NCBI GenBank assembly: GCA_023425485.1
Contig: JAFACO010000022.1
Coordinates: 1-7,892, forward strand
Origin: Bacillota bacterium
GTDB taxonomy: Bacteria; Bacillota; Clostridia; Lachnospirales; Lachnospiraceae
Length of the DNA stretch: 7,892 nt
Direction: 5' to 3'
Shown here: in pieces, positions 1 to 6,514 of the stretch
Numbering within the stretch: the stretch's first letter is position 1
Layout of the letters: the number at the start of each line of letters is the position of its first letter
Program-made: the position numbers and the translations under genes
The notes under the pieces: model-generated
What the model was told of the DNA's origin: nothing
The model's database searches: none
Seen by the model: only the letters and a program-made list of their open reading frames with translations

Positions 1-510
1 GCCGGTAATGGGGAAATAACGAACCCCCGTCCAGGAATATAATTTTAAACCCAAAAAATACTGGAGAAGTGCACCAATAATAAATCCCGGTACGGATACA
101 CCAATAATTGCAAATAACATGGATATAGTATCCCACTTTGTTCCTCGTTTCACAGCAGCTACTATACCCAGTAAAAGTCCGATCACTGTTGCAAAAATTA
201 ACGCCCGAATACCAAGGTCAAAAGAATAGGGGAAGGCTTGTGATATAATATCCATTACAGGTCGATTATAGTGTATTGATAAGCCCAAATCTCCTTTTAA
301 GACATTCCCAATGTACATAAAAAATTGTTGAATTAATGGTTTATTTAAACCATATTTTTCATTCAAGGCATCCAATGTTGTTTGAGGTATGGATTTCTCA
401 CCAATAAAAGGATCACCTGGCAGCAGTTGCATCATAAAGAAGGTTAAACCAACTAACACAAATAACGTTAATACTGCATAGAGTATTCTTTTTAAGATAT
501 ATTTAATCAC
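1..510 (-). CDS. oppB: Oligopeptide/dipeptide ABC transporter permease, N-terminal part (C-terminus beyond left edge)
   Basis: This is an inner-membrane permease of the OppB/DppB type, which would form half of the channel for peptide import. It reads open from a GTG start at 510 to the window edge, giving 170 residues of a family usually around 300-320 long. The start is chosen because AAAGGGG lies about 8 nt upstream and translation begins MIKYILKRIL, the usual OppB/DppB opening. Visible features are a first membrane segment at about residues 9-28, a PGDP motif at 31-34, the family-typical stretch around 55-78 (LNKPLIQQF...GDLGLS), and two more hydrophobic segments at about 99-119 and 130-152. 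It lies downstream of the binding-protein gene on the same strand, in the usual operon order; oppC and the ATPase genes presumably follow off the edge. The peptide-importer family is clear, but the sequence does not separate Opp from Dpp or nickel-type permeases. Confidence 0.9.
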   Translation of the reverse strand, partial: MIKYILKRILYAVLTLFVLVGLTFFMMQLLPGDPFIGEKSIPQTTLDALNEKYGLNKPLIQQFFMYIGNVLKGDLGLSIHYNRPVMDIISQAFPYSFDLGIRALIFATVIGLLLGIVAAVKRGTKWDTISMLFAIIGVSVPGFIIGALLQYFLGLKLYSWTGVRYFPITG

Positions 511-605
511 GGGACGACCCCTTTCAAAAAATAATATAAGGTAACTTCAAAATTCTGACTTACCTCTTACTAGCATCAGAAGTCGAAATTGCCTTACAAA
601 AGACA

Positions 606-631
606 AGTGCAGGCTTTTTAACACCTGCACT
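606..631 (-). terminator. Small hairpin between oppA and oppB (possible attenuator or processing site)
   Basis: A perfect 8-bp stem, AGTGCAGG (606-613) with CCTGCACT (624-631), encloses a 10-nt loop. Read on the minus strand it lies about 70 nt past the oppA stop codon and is followed by TGTCTTTTG, a weak and interrupted T tract. Binding-protein genes often make more product than the permease genes behind them, and a leaky terminator or a 3'-end stabilising hairpin here would fit that. The rest of the 190-bp gap (511-700) shows no coding sequence. The hairpin is seen; its role is inferred. Confidence 0.35.
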
Positions 632-700
632 GCCTCATTCCTATTGTGTATAAAAATTTTATTAAATATTCAGAACCAAAGCTCGAGAACCTATGGTTTC

Positions 701-2350
701 CTAATCTGCTAATTTAACATATTTATAATTCATATCTTGGAAGGCTGTACGGATTACACCGGATTTTATTTTACCACTCACCACATAATCCTTGGATCTC
801 CAGTAGATTGGACCAATCGGCAGTTCATCCATAAGAATCTTTTCAAGCTCTGCTAAATATCCAAAACGCGTCTTTGCATCATTTTCCTTACGAACCTTTG
901 CTAATAATTCATCATATTTTTTATTGGAATAGCTGGTATGATTATTTCCGTTTCCTGTTTCAAAGATGTCAAGGAAGGTCATCGGGTCATTATAGTCAGG
1001 TCCCCATCCAGCAAAAACAATGGAGAAATCTTTATTGCTCATACGCTCAAGACGGCTCTTAAAGGGCATTGACTCTACATTAATTGTAATACCCAGATTT
1101 ACTTTTAACTGTTCCTGTACAAATGCCGCATTTTTAACTGCTGTATCAGAGTCATCACTGATCATTGTTAAATCGACCTTATCCACACCAAGTTCCTCGA
1201 GGGCTTTCTTATAATATTCCTTCGCTTTCTCAACATCCACCTTTGGAATCAAGCTTCCCACTTCTTCGTTAAACTTTTTACTTAGACCAAGAATTGTAGG
1301 TGCTGTAAAAGATTCTGCTGGTTTTGAAGCGTTTTTCACAATACTGTCAACGAAGGCCTGCTTATCAATCGCATAGGTGATTGCCTTACGCAGATTAACA
1401 TTAGCCAGCTGCGGATTTTCTAAATTATATTCCAGATAAAAAACTGATCCATCATCATAGGTATGAACCGGATAATTTTCACCTTTAATAAGAGCTGATT
1501 GTTCACCATTAAGACCAATAACATCCACTTCTCCTGCTCTGAAGGCATTCAGTGCAGCATTTGCATCATTAATCATAACCATGTTGATCTTCTCAACTTC
1601 TATTTTACTTGCATCATAATAATCCGTATTTTTTTCAAGGACAATCTTACTCTCATGCTCCCAGCTGGTCATTTTATAGGCACCGTTATATACCATCTTA
1701 TTGGCATCAGTACCATAGGCTGTTCCGAATTCCTTGTAAGCTTTTTCATTTAATGGTGCGAGTACACCAAAAGCTAACGTACTAAGAAAATAGGAAGCAG
1801 GATTTTCAAGGGTAACCTCGAGTTTATAATCAGAAAGAGCTTTAAAGCCAAGCTTATCGGCTTCTACCGTTCCTTCATTAAATGCCTGTCCATTTTTAAA
1901 GATATATCCAAAGTAAGCGTAATCCGCTGCAAAACTAGGGGTTAATAGAGAAGTCCAGGCAAATACAAAGTCATGTGCCGTTACCGGTTCACCATTGCTC
2001 CACTTCATACCTTCGCGAAGATTAAAGGTATAAACCAGACCATCCTCGCTTACCTCCCAATCCTTAGCTACACCAGGAACTACTTTATCGTTTTCATCCA
2101 AGGTCACAAGATTTTCTATTACGTGTCGAATGATAGAAAATGATGTTGTATCAGTCGTAGTTACTGTAAACATTTCCGGTGGTTCAGAGGCTATATTTAC
2201 AGTTATGGAATTCTTTTCTGTAGTTCCTGGATATGCATCCACATTATCCATAGGTACCTCATTTTTTTTGCCACAGGCACCTAATAAGGAAACTACGAAA
2301 ACCGCACATATCAAACCTGCTATAATTCGCAATTTTTTATTTTTAATCAT
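701..2350 (-). CDS. oppA: Oligopeptide ABC transporter substrate-binding lipoprotein (SBP_bac_5 family)
   Basis: This 549-residue protein is an extracellular peptide-binding lipoprotein that would deliver peptides to the OppB-type permease encoded next to it. The N-terminus carries a charged start (MIKNKKLR), a hydrophobic core and a lipobox LGAC at residues 23-26, so Cys26 should be lipidated and anchored to the membrane. The family signature is clear at about 104-131 (GLVYTFNLREGMKW, then SNGEPVTAHDFVFAW). The C-terminal region around 480-535 (YDELLAKVRKE, then LPIGPIYWR) is also typical of OppA/DppE proteins. Length agrees with Gram-positive OppA homologues. The ATG at 2350 is preceded by AGAAGGAGGG at a spacing of about 7-8 nt. 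It is transcribed divergently from dpaA and is followed by the permease gene after 190 bp. Peptide specificity cannot be read from sequence; the OppA symbol rests on the closer resemblance of the signature to OppA than to nickel-binding or Dpp proteins. Confidence 0.9.
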   Translation of the reverse strand: MIKNKKLRIIAGLICAVFVVSLLGACGKKNEVPMDNVDAYPGTTEKNSITVNIASEPPEMFTVTTTDTTSFSIIRHVIENLVTLDENDKVVPGVAKDWEVSEDGLVYTFNLREGMKWSNGEPVTAHDFVFAWTSLLTPSFAADYAYFGYIFKNGQAFNEGTVEADKLGFKALSDYKLEVTLENPASYFLSTLAFGVLAPLNEKAYKEFGTAYGTDANKMVYNGAYKMTSWEHESKIVLEKNTDYYDASKIEVEKINMVMINDANAALNAFRAGEVDVIGLNGEQSALIKGENYPVHTYDDGSVFYLEYNLENPQLANVNLRKAITYAIDKQAFVDSIVKNASKPAESFTAPTILGLSKKFNEEVGSLIPKVDVEKAKEYYKKALEELGVDKVDLTMISDDSDTAVKNAAFVQEQLKVNLGITINVESMPFKSRLERMSNKDFSIVFAGWGPDYNDPMTFLDIFETGNGNNHTSYSNKKYDELLAKVRKENDAKTRFGYLAELEKILMDELPIGPIYWRSKDYVVSGKIKSGVIRTAFQDMNYKYVKLAD

Positions 2351-2356
2351 ATTTTT

Positions 2357-2395
2357 ACCCTCCTTCTATTCTTTTATTTTACAAAAAGTGAGGGT
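2357..2395 (-). promoter_or_regulatory. oppA leader with a possible Shine-Dalgarno-masking hairpin
   Basis: In the minus-strand transcript, ACCCTC (2395-2390) is perfectly complementary to GAGGGT (2362-2357), which is part of the oppA ribosome binding site. The loop is 27 nt and AT-rich. Pairing would hide the binding site. On the opposite strand the same inverted repeat is followed by six T residues (2395-2400), so it could equally act as a weak plus-strand terminator. With only 6 bp of stem this may be chance. Upstream, to about 2520, the DNA is very AT-rich, and I could not assign a convincing sigma-A -35/-10 pair for oppA. Confidence 0.22.
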
Positions 2396-2579
2396 TTTTT
2401 ATTCGCCATTTTTCAACAAAAATTTATAAACAATTTGCAACAGTTTAGCACCTCGGAAAATATTTAATAAATTATTTTTGAAAACTTGTTTCTAAGGATA
2501 ATTATTAAATTATTTTTAATCCATGTCGAAAAACCTCTTCTTAGTACCAAATGAACTAGTTGTACATATGACACCTTAT

Positions 2580-2608
2580 GTCACATACAACATAAAATAT
2601 CATATAAT
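2580..2608 (+). promoter_or_regulatory. Candidate sporulation (mother-cell sigma E/K-like) promoter for dpaAB
   Basis: GTCACAT (2580-2586), a 14-bp spacer and CATATAAT (2601-2608) resemble the sigma-E pattern of a GTCATATT-like -35 and a CATACAAT-like -10. The same -10 also fits part of the sigma-K CATA pattern, and TATAAT within it could serve sigma A with a weak -35 (GTCACA, 17-bp spacing). Dipicolinate synthase is expressed in the mother cell late in sporulation in Bacillus, so a mother-cell promoter is expected here. One caution is that the predicted start point, near 2615, would fall right next to the ribosome binding site at 2616-2622 and leave a very short leader. An imperfect operator-like repeat, TGACA-N5-TGTCA (2569-2583), overlaps the -35 element. 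Confidence 0.35.
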
Positions 2609-2630
2609 GTGGCATAAAGGAGTGAACGAA

Positions 2631-3503
2631 ATGTCAATGCGATTCGATCTTGGTATCTTTGGCGGAGATCAGCGACAAGTCTATATGGCAGAACGCTTCT
2701 GTAACATGGGTTATCGTGTATATACGTATAAAATAAAGGAACCTGTGCTTCATTCAAATTGCACTTCTCTTGATACTCCCGAAGAATTATTTACTCAATG
2801 CAATGTTCTCATTGGACCAATTCCCTTAACCAGAGACTTAGTCTCAATTGCCAGCGCGAACACTATGGAACTAAATACCTCTATGCTAGCGAATAGCCTG
2901 ACCAAGAAGCATATTCTGATTGCTGGTATCCTGCCAGAAACAATCGTATCGCAATGTGAGAAAAAAGGTATCCCATTTTATGATCTTATGAAGGACGAAA
3001 AAATTACCATATTAAATGCAATTGCAACTGCAGAGGGCAGTATTATGGAAGCAATCAAGGACAGTCCCATTAATCTTCATGGAAATAACTGCCTTATTCT
3101 AGGCTATGGTCGTTGTGCAAAGGTTCTTGCTGATAAATTAAAAGGTCTTGACGCAAATGTTATTATAGCTGCTCGTTCTTCAGAAGCTTTAGCCTATGCA
3201 GAAGCTGCAGGATTAAAGACAATACTGTTATCCGAGATCAGGAGTATATTACCCTCCTGTCCTTTTATTTTTAATACGATTCCAGCGCTCGTTCTGGATC
3301 AGAGTATGTTATCCCAGGTTCCAAAGGATGTAACAATTATTGATATTGCCTCTGCTCCTGGAGGTATAGATTATGAATATGCTCTAAGGCATAATCTTCA
3401 TGCTAAGCTTTGTCTTGGCCTCCCAGGAAAGGTTTCCCCTAGAACCTCCGCTGATATTTTAGTGACAGAAATTGATTCGTTTATAAAAGAAAGAAGTGAT
3501 TAG
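2631..3503 (+). CDS. dpaA: Dipicolinate synthase subunit A (SpoVFA)
   Basis: This 290-residue protein is the presumed NAD(P)H-dependent subunit of dipicolinate synthase, which converts the lysine-pathway intermediate dihydrodipicolinate (or its hydrated form) to dipicolinic acid in the mother cell for import into the spore. The N-terminus has the family pattern GIFGGDQRQ (residues 8-16). A Rossmann dinucleotide-binding motif GYGRCA is at 158-163, followed by AARSSEA at 180-186. The conserved FNTIPALVL (214-222) and GLPGKVSPRTSADI (263-276) are also typical of SpoVFA. The ATG at 2631 is chosen because AAAGGAG (2616-2622) lies 8 nt upstream and the length then matches the roughly 297-residue B. 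subtilis protein. An in-frame ATG at 2523 would add 36 unconserved residues, has no ribosome binding site and would place the likely promoter inside the gene. The stop codon abuts the dpaB start, so translation is probably coupled. Confidence 0.93.
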   Translation: MSMRFDLGIFGGDQRQVYMAERFCNMGYRVYTYKIKEPVLHSNCTSLDTPEELFTQCNVLIGPIPLTRDLVSIASANTMELNTSMLANSLTKKHILIAGILPETIVSQCEKKGIPFYDLMKDEKITILNAIATAEGSIMEAIKDSPINLHGNNCLILGYGRCAKVLADKLKGLDANVIIAARSSEALAYAEAAGLKTILLSEIRSILPSCPFIFNTIPALVLDQSMLSQVPKDVTIIDIASAPGGIDYEYALRHNLHAKLCLGLPGKVSPRTSADILVTEIDSFIKERSD

Positions 3504-4091
3504 ATGAATTTACGTGGCAAAAACGTGGGAGTTGCCTTCACCGGCTCCTATTGCACCTTTGATAAAATTTACCCCGAGATTGAACGTCTTCAGAATGAGG
3601 GTGCCAATGTATATACTATTTTCTCCGAACGATCTCAAATCACTGACACCAGATTTGGTAAAGCACAAGACTTTCTTCAAAGAGCACGGGACTTAACAGG
3701 AAATGAGCCTATCACTACCATCGTGGAAGCAGAAAGATTAGGTCCCAGCAACACGTTAGATATCATTGTTATTGCTCCATGTACTGGCAACACTTTAGCT
3801 AAGATGGCGAATGCAATAACTGACTCCGCTGTTCTTATGGCTGCCAAAGGACTTCTGCGAAACGGAAGACCCTTGGTAATTGCAGTCTCTACCAATGATG
3901 CTTTAAGCAACAATCTTAAAAACATTGGTTTATTAATAAATGCAAAAAATGTGTACTTTGTTCCTCTTGGTCAGGATAACTATAAAGGAAAACCAAATTC
4001 CATGGTTGCACACTTTGATCTAATTCTGCCAACCTTAGAGGAAGCTTTGGATGGACGACAGTTACAGCCAATTATGCTGGCACCACTGTAA
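3504..4091 (+). CDS. dpaB: Dipicolinate synthase subunit B (SpoVFB, flavoprotein family)
   Basis: This 195-residue protein is the second subunit of dipicolinate synthase. It belongs to the flavoprotein fold shared with phosphopantothenoylcysteine decarboxylases and UbiX-like proteins. Evidence is the N-terminal strand and turn KNVGVAFTGSYCTFDK (residues 6-21), the central APCTGNTLAKMANAITD (about 91-107) followed by AAKGLLRNGRPLVIAVSTNDAL, and a C-terminal PLGQDNYKGKPNSMVA segment, all typical of SpoVFB. Length agrees with the 200-residue B. subtilis protein. The ATG follows directly on the dpaA TAG stop with zero intergenic bases; an AAAGAAAGAAG purine tract inside the end of dpaA probably serves as its ribosome binding site. 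Nothing is missing or truncated. The two subunits would act together as one complex. Confidence 0.93.
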   Translation: MNLRGKNVGVAFTGSYCTFDKIYPEIERLQNEGANVYTIFSERSQITDTRFGKAQDFLQRARDLTGNEPITTIVEAERLGPSNTLDIIVIAPCTGNTLAKMANAITDSAVLMAAKGLLRNGRPLVIAVSTNDALSNNLKNIGLLINAKNVYFVPLGQDNYKGKPNSMVAHFDLILPTLEEALDGRQLQPIMLAPL

Positions 4092-4119
4092 ACACCAGCA
4101 TATCAATAACTTTGAAAGC

Positions 4120-4157
4120 AAGGGAGCTTTATCTATCGCAGGAAGGGCTCCCTTCCT
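4120..4157 (+). promoter_or_regulatory. Two mutually exclusive hairpins between dpaB and asnB
   Basis: Stem A pairs AAGGGAGC (4120-4127) with GCTCCCTT (4147-4154). Stem B pairs AGGAAGG (4140-4146) with CCTTCCT (4151-4157) around a GCTC loop. They share bases 4151-4154, so only one can form at a time. Neither is followed by a real T tract (the next bases are TATAAATATAAG), so a simple intrinsic terminator for dpaAB is doubtful. They could form a weak transcript end, a stabilising 3' structure or a switch in an asnB leader. The remaining 53 bp up to asnB are AT-rich and hold the asnB ribosome binding site (GGAGG, 4200-4204). Confidence 0.35.
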
Positions 4158-4210
4158 TATAAATATAAGTTTCTTTTAATCCATAGTTTTTCTAAGAATG
4201 GAGGATTTTT

Positions 4211-6061
4211 ATGTGTGGAATAGCCGGTTTTAGTAACTGTAGGGCTGATTACACAAAGGAAGAGGGCAAATGGCTCGAGGTACTAAACAAAATGAAGCTG
4301 TCCTTAAAACATCGAGGTCCGGATGCTGATGACGTTAAACTTTACGCACAGACTGGCCTGGCACATACCAGATTATCCATCATTGATTTAAGTCGTGGTC
4401 ATCAACCTATGACCCGTGAGAAGTTCGGCTGTTCTTATACAATTGTCTATAATGGAGAGTTATATAATACCGCTGAATTAAGAGATAATTTACTTCGTAT
4501 GGGATATCTGTTTAAATCCCATAGCGACACTGAAGTTATTTTGGTGGGTTACATGGCTTTTGGCATCGAGTTTGTAAAAGAATTAAATGGTATCTTCTCC
4601 TTTGCAATCTGGGATGAGTGCAACCGGACTCTTGTATTAGCAAGAGATCGCTTTGGAGTAAAGCCATTATTTTATACGGTACAGGATGGAACTATAATTT
4701 TTGGCTCGGAAATAAAAGCTCTTTTACAGTATCCTGGAGTAAAAGCCCAAATAGATGCTGACGGATTGAGTGAAATCTTTGGTCTTGGTCCAGCAAAATC
4801 CTATGGCAGTGGTGTTTTCAAGAATATTTATGAAGTACTGGCTGGCAGCCTGCTCATTTTTAATGAAAGAGGAATTCATAAGAGTACTTATTGGAATCTT
4901 ATCAGTGCCCCACATCTGGATTCTTACGAGGAAACCGTAGATAAGACCTCTTTTTTGGTCTATGATGCCGTAAAACGCCAGATGATATCTGATATTCCTA
5001 TCTGTACCTTCTTATCTGGTGGCTTGGATTCAAGTCTTGTTACAGCCATTTGTGCAAAAGAACTTGGTAAACTTGGTAAGCAGATCGAAACCTATTCCTT
5101 TGATTTTAAAGATAATGAGAAGAATTTTAAGTCCAATTCCTTCCAACCTTCACAGGACCGTCCTTACGTAGATATTATGAAAGATCATGTTGGCAGCAAA
5201 CACACTTATCTGGAATGCGATAATTTTGATCTTGCAGATCATCTGTATCAAGCAGTCGATGCAAGGGATCTCCCGAATATGGCGGATGTTGAATCCTCTT
5301 TACTCTATTTCTGTAAAAAGGTTGCTGCTAATACTAAGGTTACTCTGACCGGAGAATGTGCAGATGAAATCTTTGGAGGTTATCCCTGGTTTCATAAGCC
5401 AGAACTAATGGATGCTGACACCTTCCCCTGGGCTAGAAATATGGAAACGAGGAAGCTCTTACTCTCACAAGACTTACTTTCAAAGGTTGATCTGGATGCC
5501 TATGTAAGAGCAGCCTATGAGAAATCTATCTCTGAGGTTCCAAGGCTCCCTGGTGAAAATAAATTAGAGGCAAGAAGACGTGAAATTGCTTATCTAAACC
5601 TCAAATGGTTCATGGTAACTTTACTGGACCGTATGGATCGCTGCAGCATGTCCACTGGGCTAGAAGCAAGGGTTCCTTTTGCGGATCATAGAATTGTTGA
5701 ATATGTATGGAATGTTCCCTGGGAAATGAAGAGTCCGAACGGAGTTGTGAAGGGTCTGCTGCGAGATGCCGGAAAAGGTCTTGTACCAGATGAAATCCTA
5801 TATCGAAAAAAGAGCCCCTATCCTAAGACCTATCATCCAGAATATGAAAAATTGCTGGGTAATCGTCTTTTAGATGTGCTCTCAGATTCAAATGCTCCAA
5901 TTAAATCCCTGCTGGATACCAATAAAGTAAAGACCTTCTTAGCCTCCCCTTCCGACTATGGAAAGCCTTGGTACGGCCAGTTAATGGCAGGCCCGCAATT
6001 AATCGCTTATCTGTTGCAAATTAATTATTGGCTGGAGAAATATAAGATCGAACTGATATGA
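4211..6061 (+). CDS. asnB: Asparagine synthetase, glutamine-hydrolysing (AsnB/AsnO family)
   Basis: This 616-residue cytosolic enzyme makes asparagine from aspartate, glutamine and ATP. The N-terminal class II glutaminase domain (about 1-200) begins MCGIAGF, with Cys2 as nucleophile after Met removal. It shows KHRGPD (33-38), Arg54 in HTRLSIIDL, NGE at 81-83 and Asp106 in SHSDTEVI, all part of the glutamine-binding pocket in this family. The synthetase domain has the ATP pyrophosphatase loop SGGLDSS (269-275), the TGECADEIFGGY block (380-391), the conserved DRMDRCSM and EARVPFADH segments (473-493) and a late RKKSPYP segment (532-538) carrying the probable catalytic lysine. The ATG has GGAGG 6 nt upstream. 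Length is near that of B. subtilis AsnO (about 614), the paralogue tied to sporulation, and the gene follows dpaAB on the same strand. A sporulation role is an inference from position. No truncation or missing catalytic residue is seen. Confidence 0.95.
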   Translation: MCGIAGFSNCRADYTKEEGKWLEVLNKMKLSLKHRGPDADDVKLYAQTGLAHTRLSIIDLSRGHQPMTREKFGCSYTIVYNGELYNTAELRDNLLRMGYLFKSHSDTEVILVGYMAFGIEFVKELNGIFSFAIWDECNRTLVLARDRFGVKPLFYTVQDGTIIFGSEIKALLQYPGVKAQIDADGLSEIFGLGPAKSYGSGVFKNIYEVLAGSLLIFNERGIHKSTYWNLISAPHLDSYEETVDKTSFLVYDAVKRQMISDIPICTFLSGGLDSSLVTAICAKELGKLGKQIETYSFDFKDNEKNFKSNSFQPSQDRPYVDIMKDHVGSKHTYLECDNFDLADHLYQAVDARDLPNMADVESSLLYFCKKVAANTKVTLTGECADEIFGGYPWFHKPELMDADTFPWARNMETRKLLLSQDLLSKVDLDAYVRAAYEKSISEVPRLPGENKLEARRREIAYLNLKWFMVTLLDRMDRCSMSTGLEARVPFADHRIVEYVWNVPWEMKSPNGVVKGLLRDAGKGLVPDEILYRKKSPYPKTYHPEYEKLLGNRLLDVLSDSNAPIKSLLDTNKVKTFLASPSDYGKPWYGQLMAGPQLIAYLLQINYWLEKYKIELI

Positions 6062-6089
6062 ATTACTTCAATATAGCATACTAGGACAT

Positions 6090-6162
6090 TTACTGACAGA
6101 ACTCCCAGACACAAAATAGAATTTTGATAAGTCTATTCCATGTCGTCGCGTTCTGTCAGTAA
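6090..6162. repeat. Left 13-bp inverted repeat of the element
   Basis: TTACTGACAGAAC (6090-6102) and its exact complement GTTCTGTCAGTAA (6150-6162) enclose 47 nt. Inside, GACA/TGTC (6108-6111 with 6141-6144) and AATAGA/TCTATT (6115-6120 with 6132-6137) are nested, so the whole 73-nt unit can fold as one stem with internal loops. Its outer GACAGAAC block is the same as at the right-hand hairpin. Confidence 0.8.
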
Positions 6163-6359
6163 CCTGTTTTGTACAGCTTCATCTTTATTTTTTATAAACG
6201 TCACCTACAAGTTCAATTACTTGTCCCTAGATTTTTTAATTCTTTCAGACATCAGACATAACAGTCTTTTCTCTCTGCTCTGTTATTTCTTCTCATTATC
6301 ACTTATCTTTCATCTTTTCGTCAAACCTAAAAAATAAAGTTTTTATTTATTCATAGACA
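6163..6359. other. Non-coding, pyrimidine-rich middle of the element
   Basis: These 197 bp separate the two hairpin units. Bases 6262-6322 are about four-fifths pyrimidine on the plus strand. Weak secondary structures are present: ACAAGT/ACTTGT (6207-6212 with 6219-6224), followed six bases later by ATTTTTT, which might give a poor asnB terminator; and ATAACAG/CTGTTAT (6258-6264 with 6280-6286). An open frame that starts at 6140 runs through here, but it has no ribosome binding site and a low-complexity product, so I do not call a gene. Confidence 0.4.
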
Positions 6360-6514
6360 GACAGAATGGGTAATTACTTCCTAAAATGCACTGTTTGAAA
6401 GACATGTTGCATTTTTTGTATGATCAGAAGCGAACATTTATGTTCGATACTGGCATACAAAAATACAACATGTCTTTCAATCTGTGTGTGTAGGAAGTAA
6501 TTACCCGTTCTGTC
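6360..6514 (+). repeat. 155-nt long hairpin at the right end of the element
   Basis: Five nested helices share one axis. The outer one pairs 6360-6382 with 6492-6514 over 23 positions, where the only non-Watson-Crick pair is U6367-G6507 if plus-strand RNA is made. The next is a perfect 15-bp helix, TTGAAAGACATGTTG (6395-6409) with 6466-6480. Then 10 bp pair TTTTTGTATG (6413-6422) with CATACAAAAA (6454-6463). Next is a short U-G plus CAG/CTG helix (6424-6427 with 6450-6453). The apex is CGAACA/TGTTCG (6431-6436 with 6441-6446) closed by a TTTA loop. The asymmetric 12/11-nt internal loop (6383-6394, 6481-6491) can partly pair as TGCAC with GTGTG. No T tract follows, so it is not a normal terminator. 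The strand is chosen only on the wobble pairs and is uncertain. Confidence 0.85.

Noticed and set aside
2464..2505. CodY-like box (TTTTC/GAAAA matches) between oppA and dpaA
   Set aside because: The best alignment has about five mismatches of 15 in very AT-rich DNA, which is no better than expected by chance.
4092..4210. T-box or amino acid riboswitch upstream of asnB
   Set aside because: The gap is too short and lacks the conserved T-box sequence (AGGGTGG-like) and a terminator with a T tract.
6140..6337. A 65-codon open frame inside the element
   Set aside because: No ribosome binding site, low-complexity Phe/Leu/Ser-rich product caused by the pyrimidine-rich strand, and overlap with the left inverted repeat.
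6431..6446. CGAAC...GTTCG palindrome resembling a Gram-positive LexA (SOS) box
   Set aside because: The half-sites are separated by 6 bp, not the 4 bp the consensus needs, and no gene start lies nearby; it is the apex of the long hairpin.
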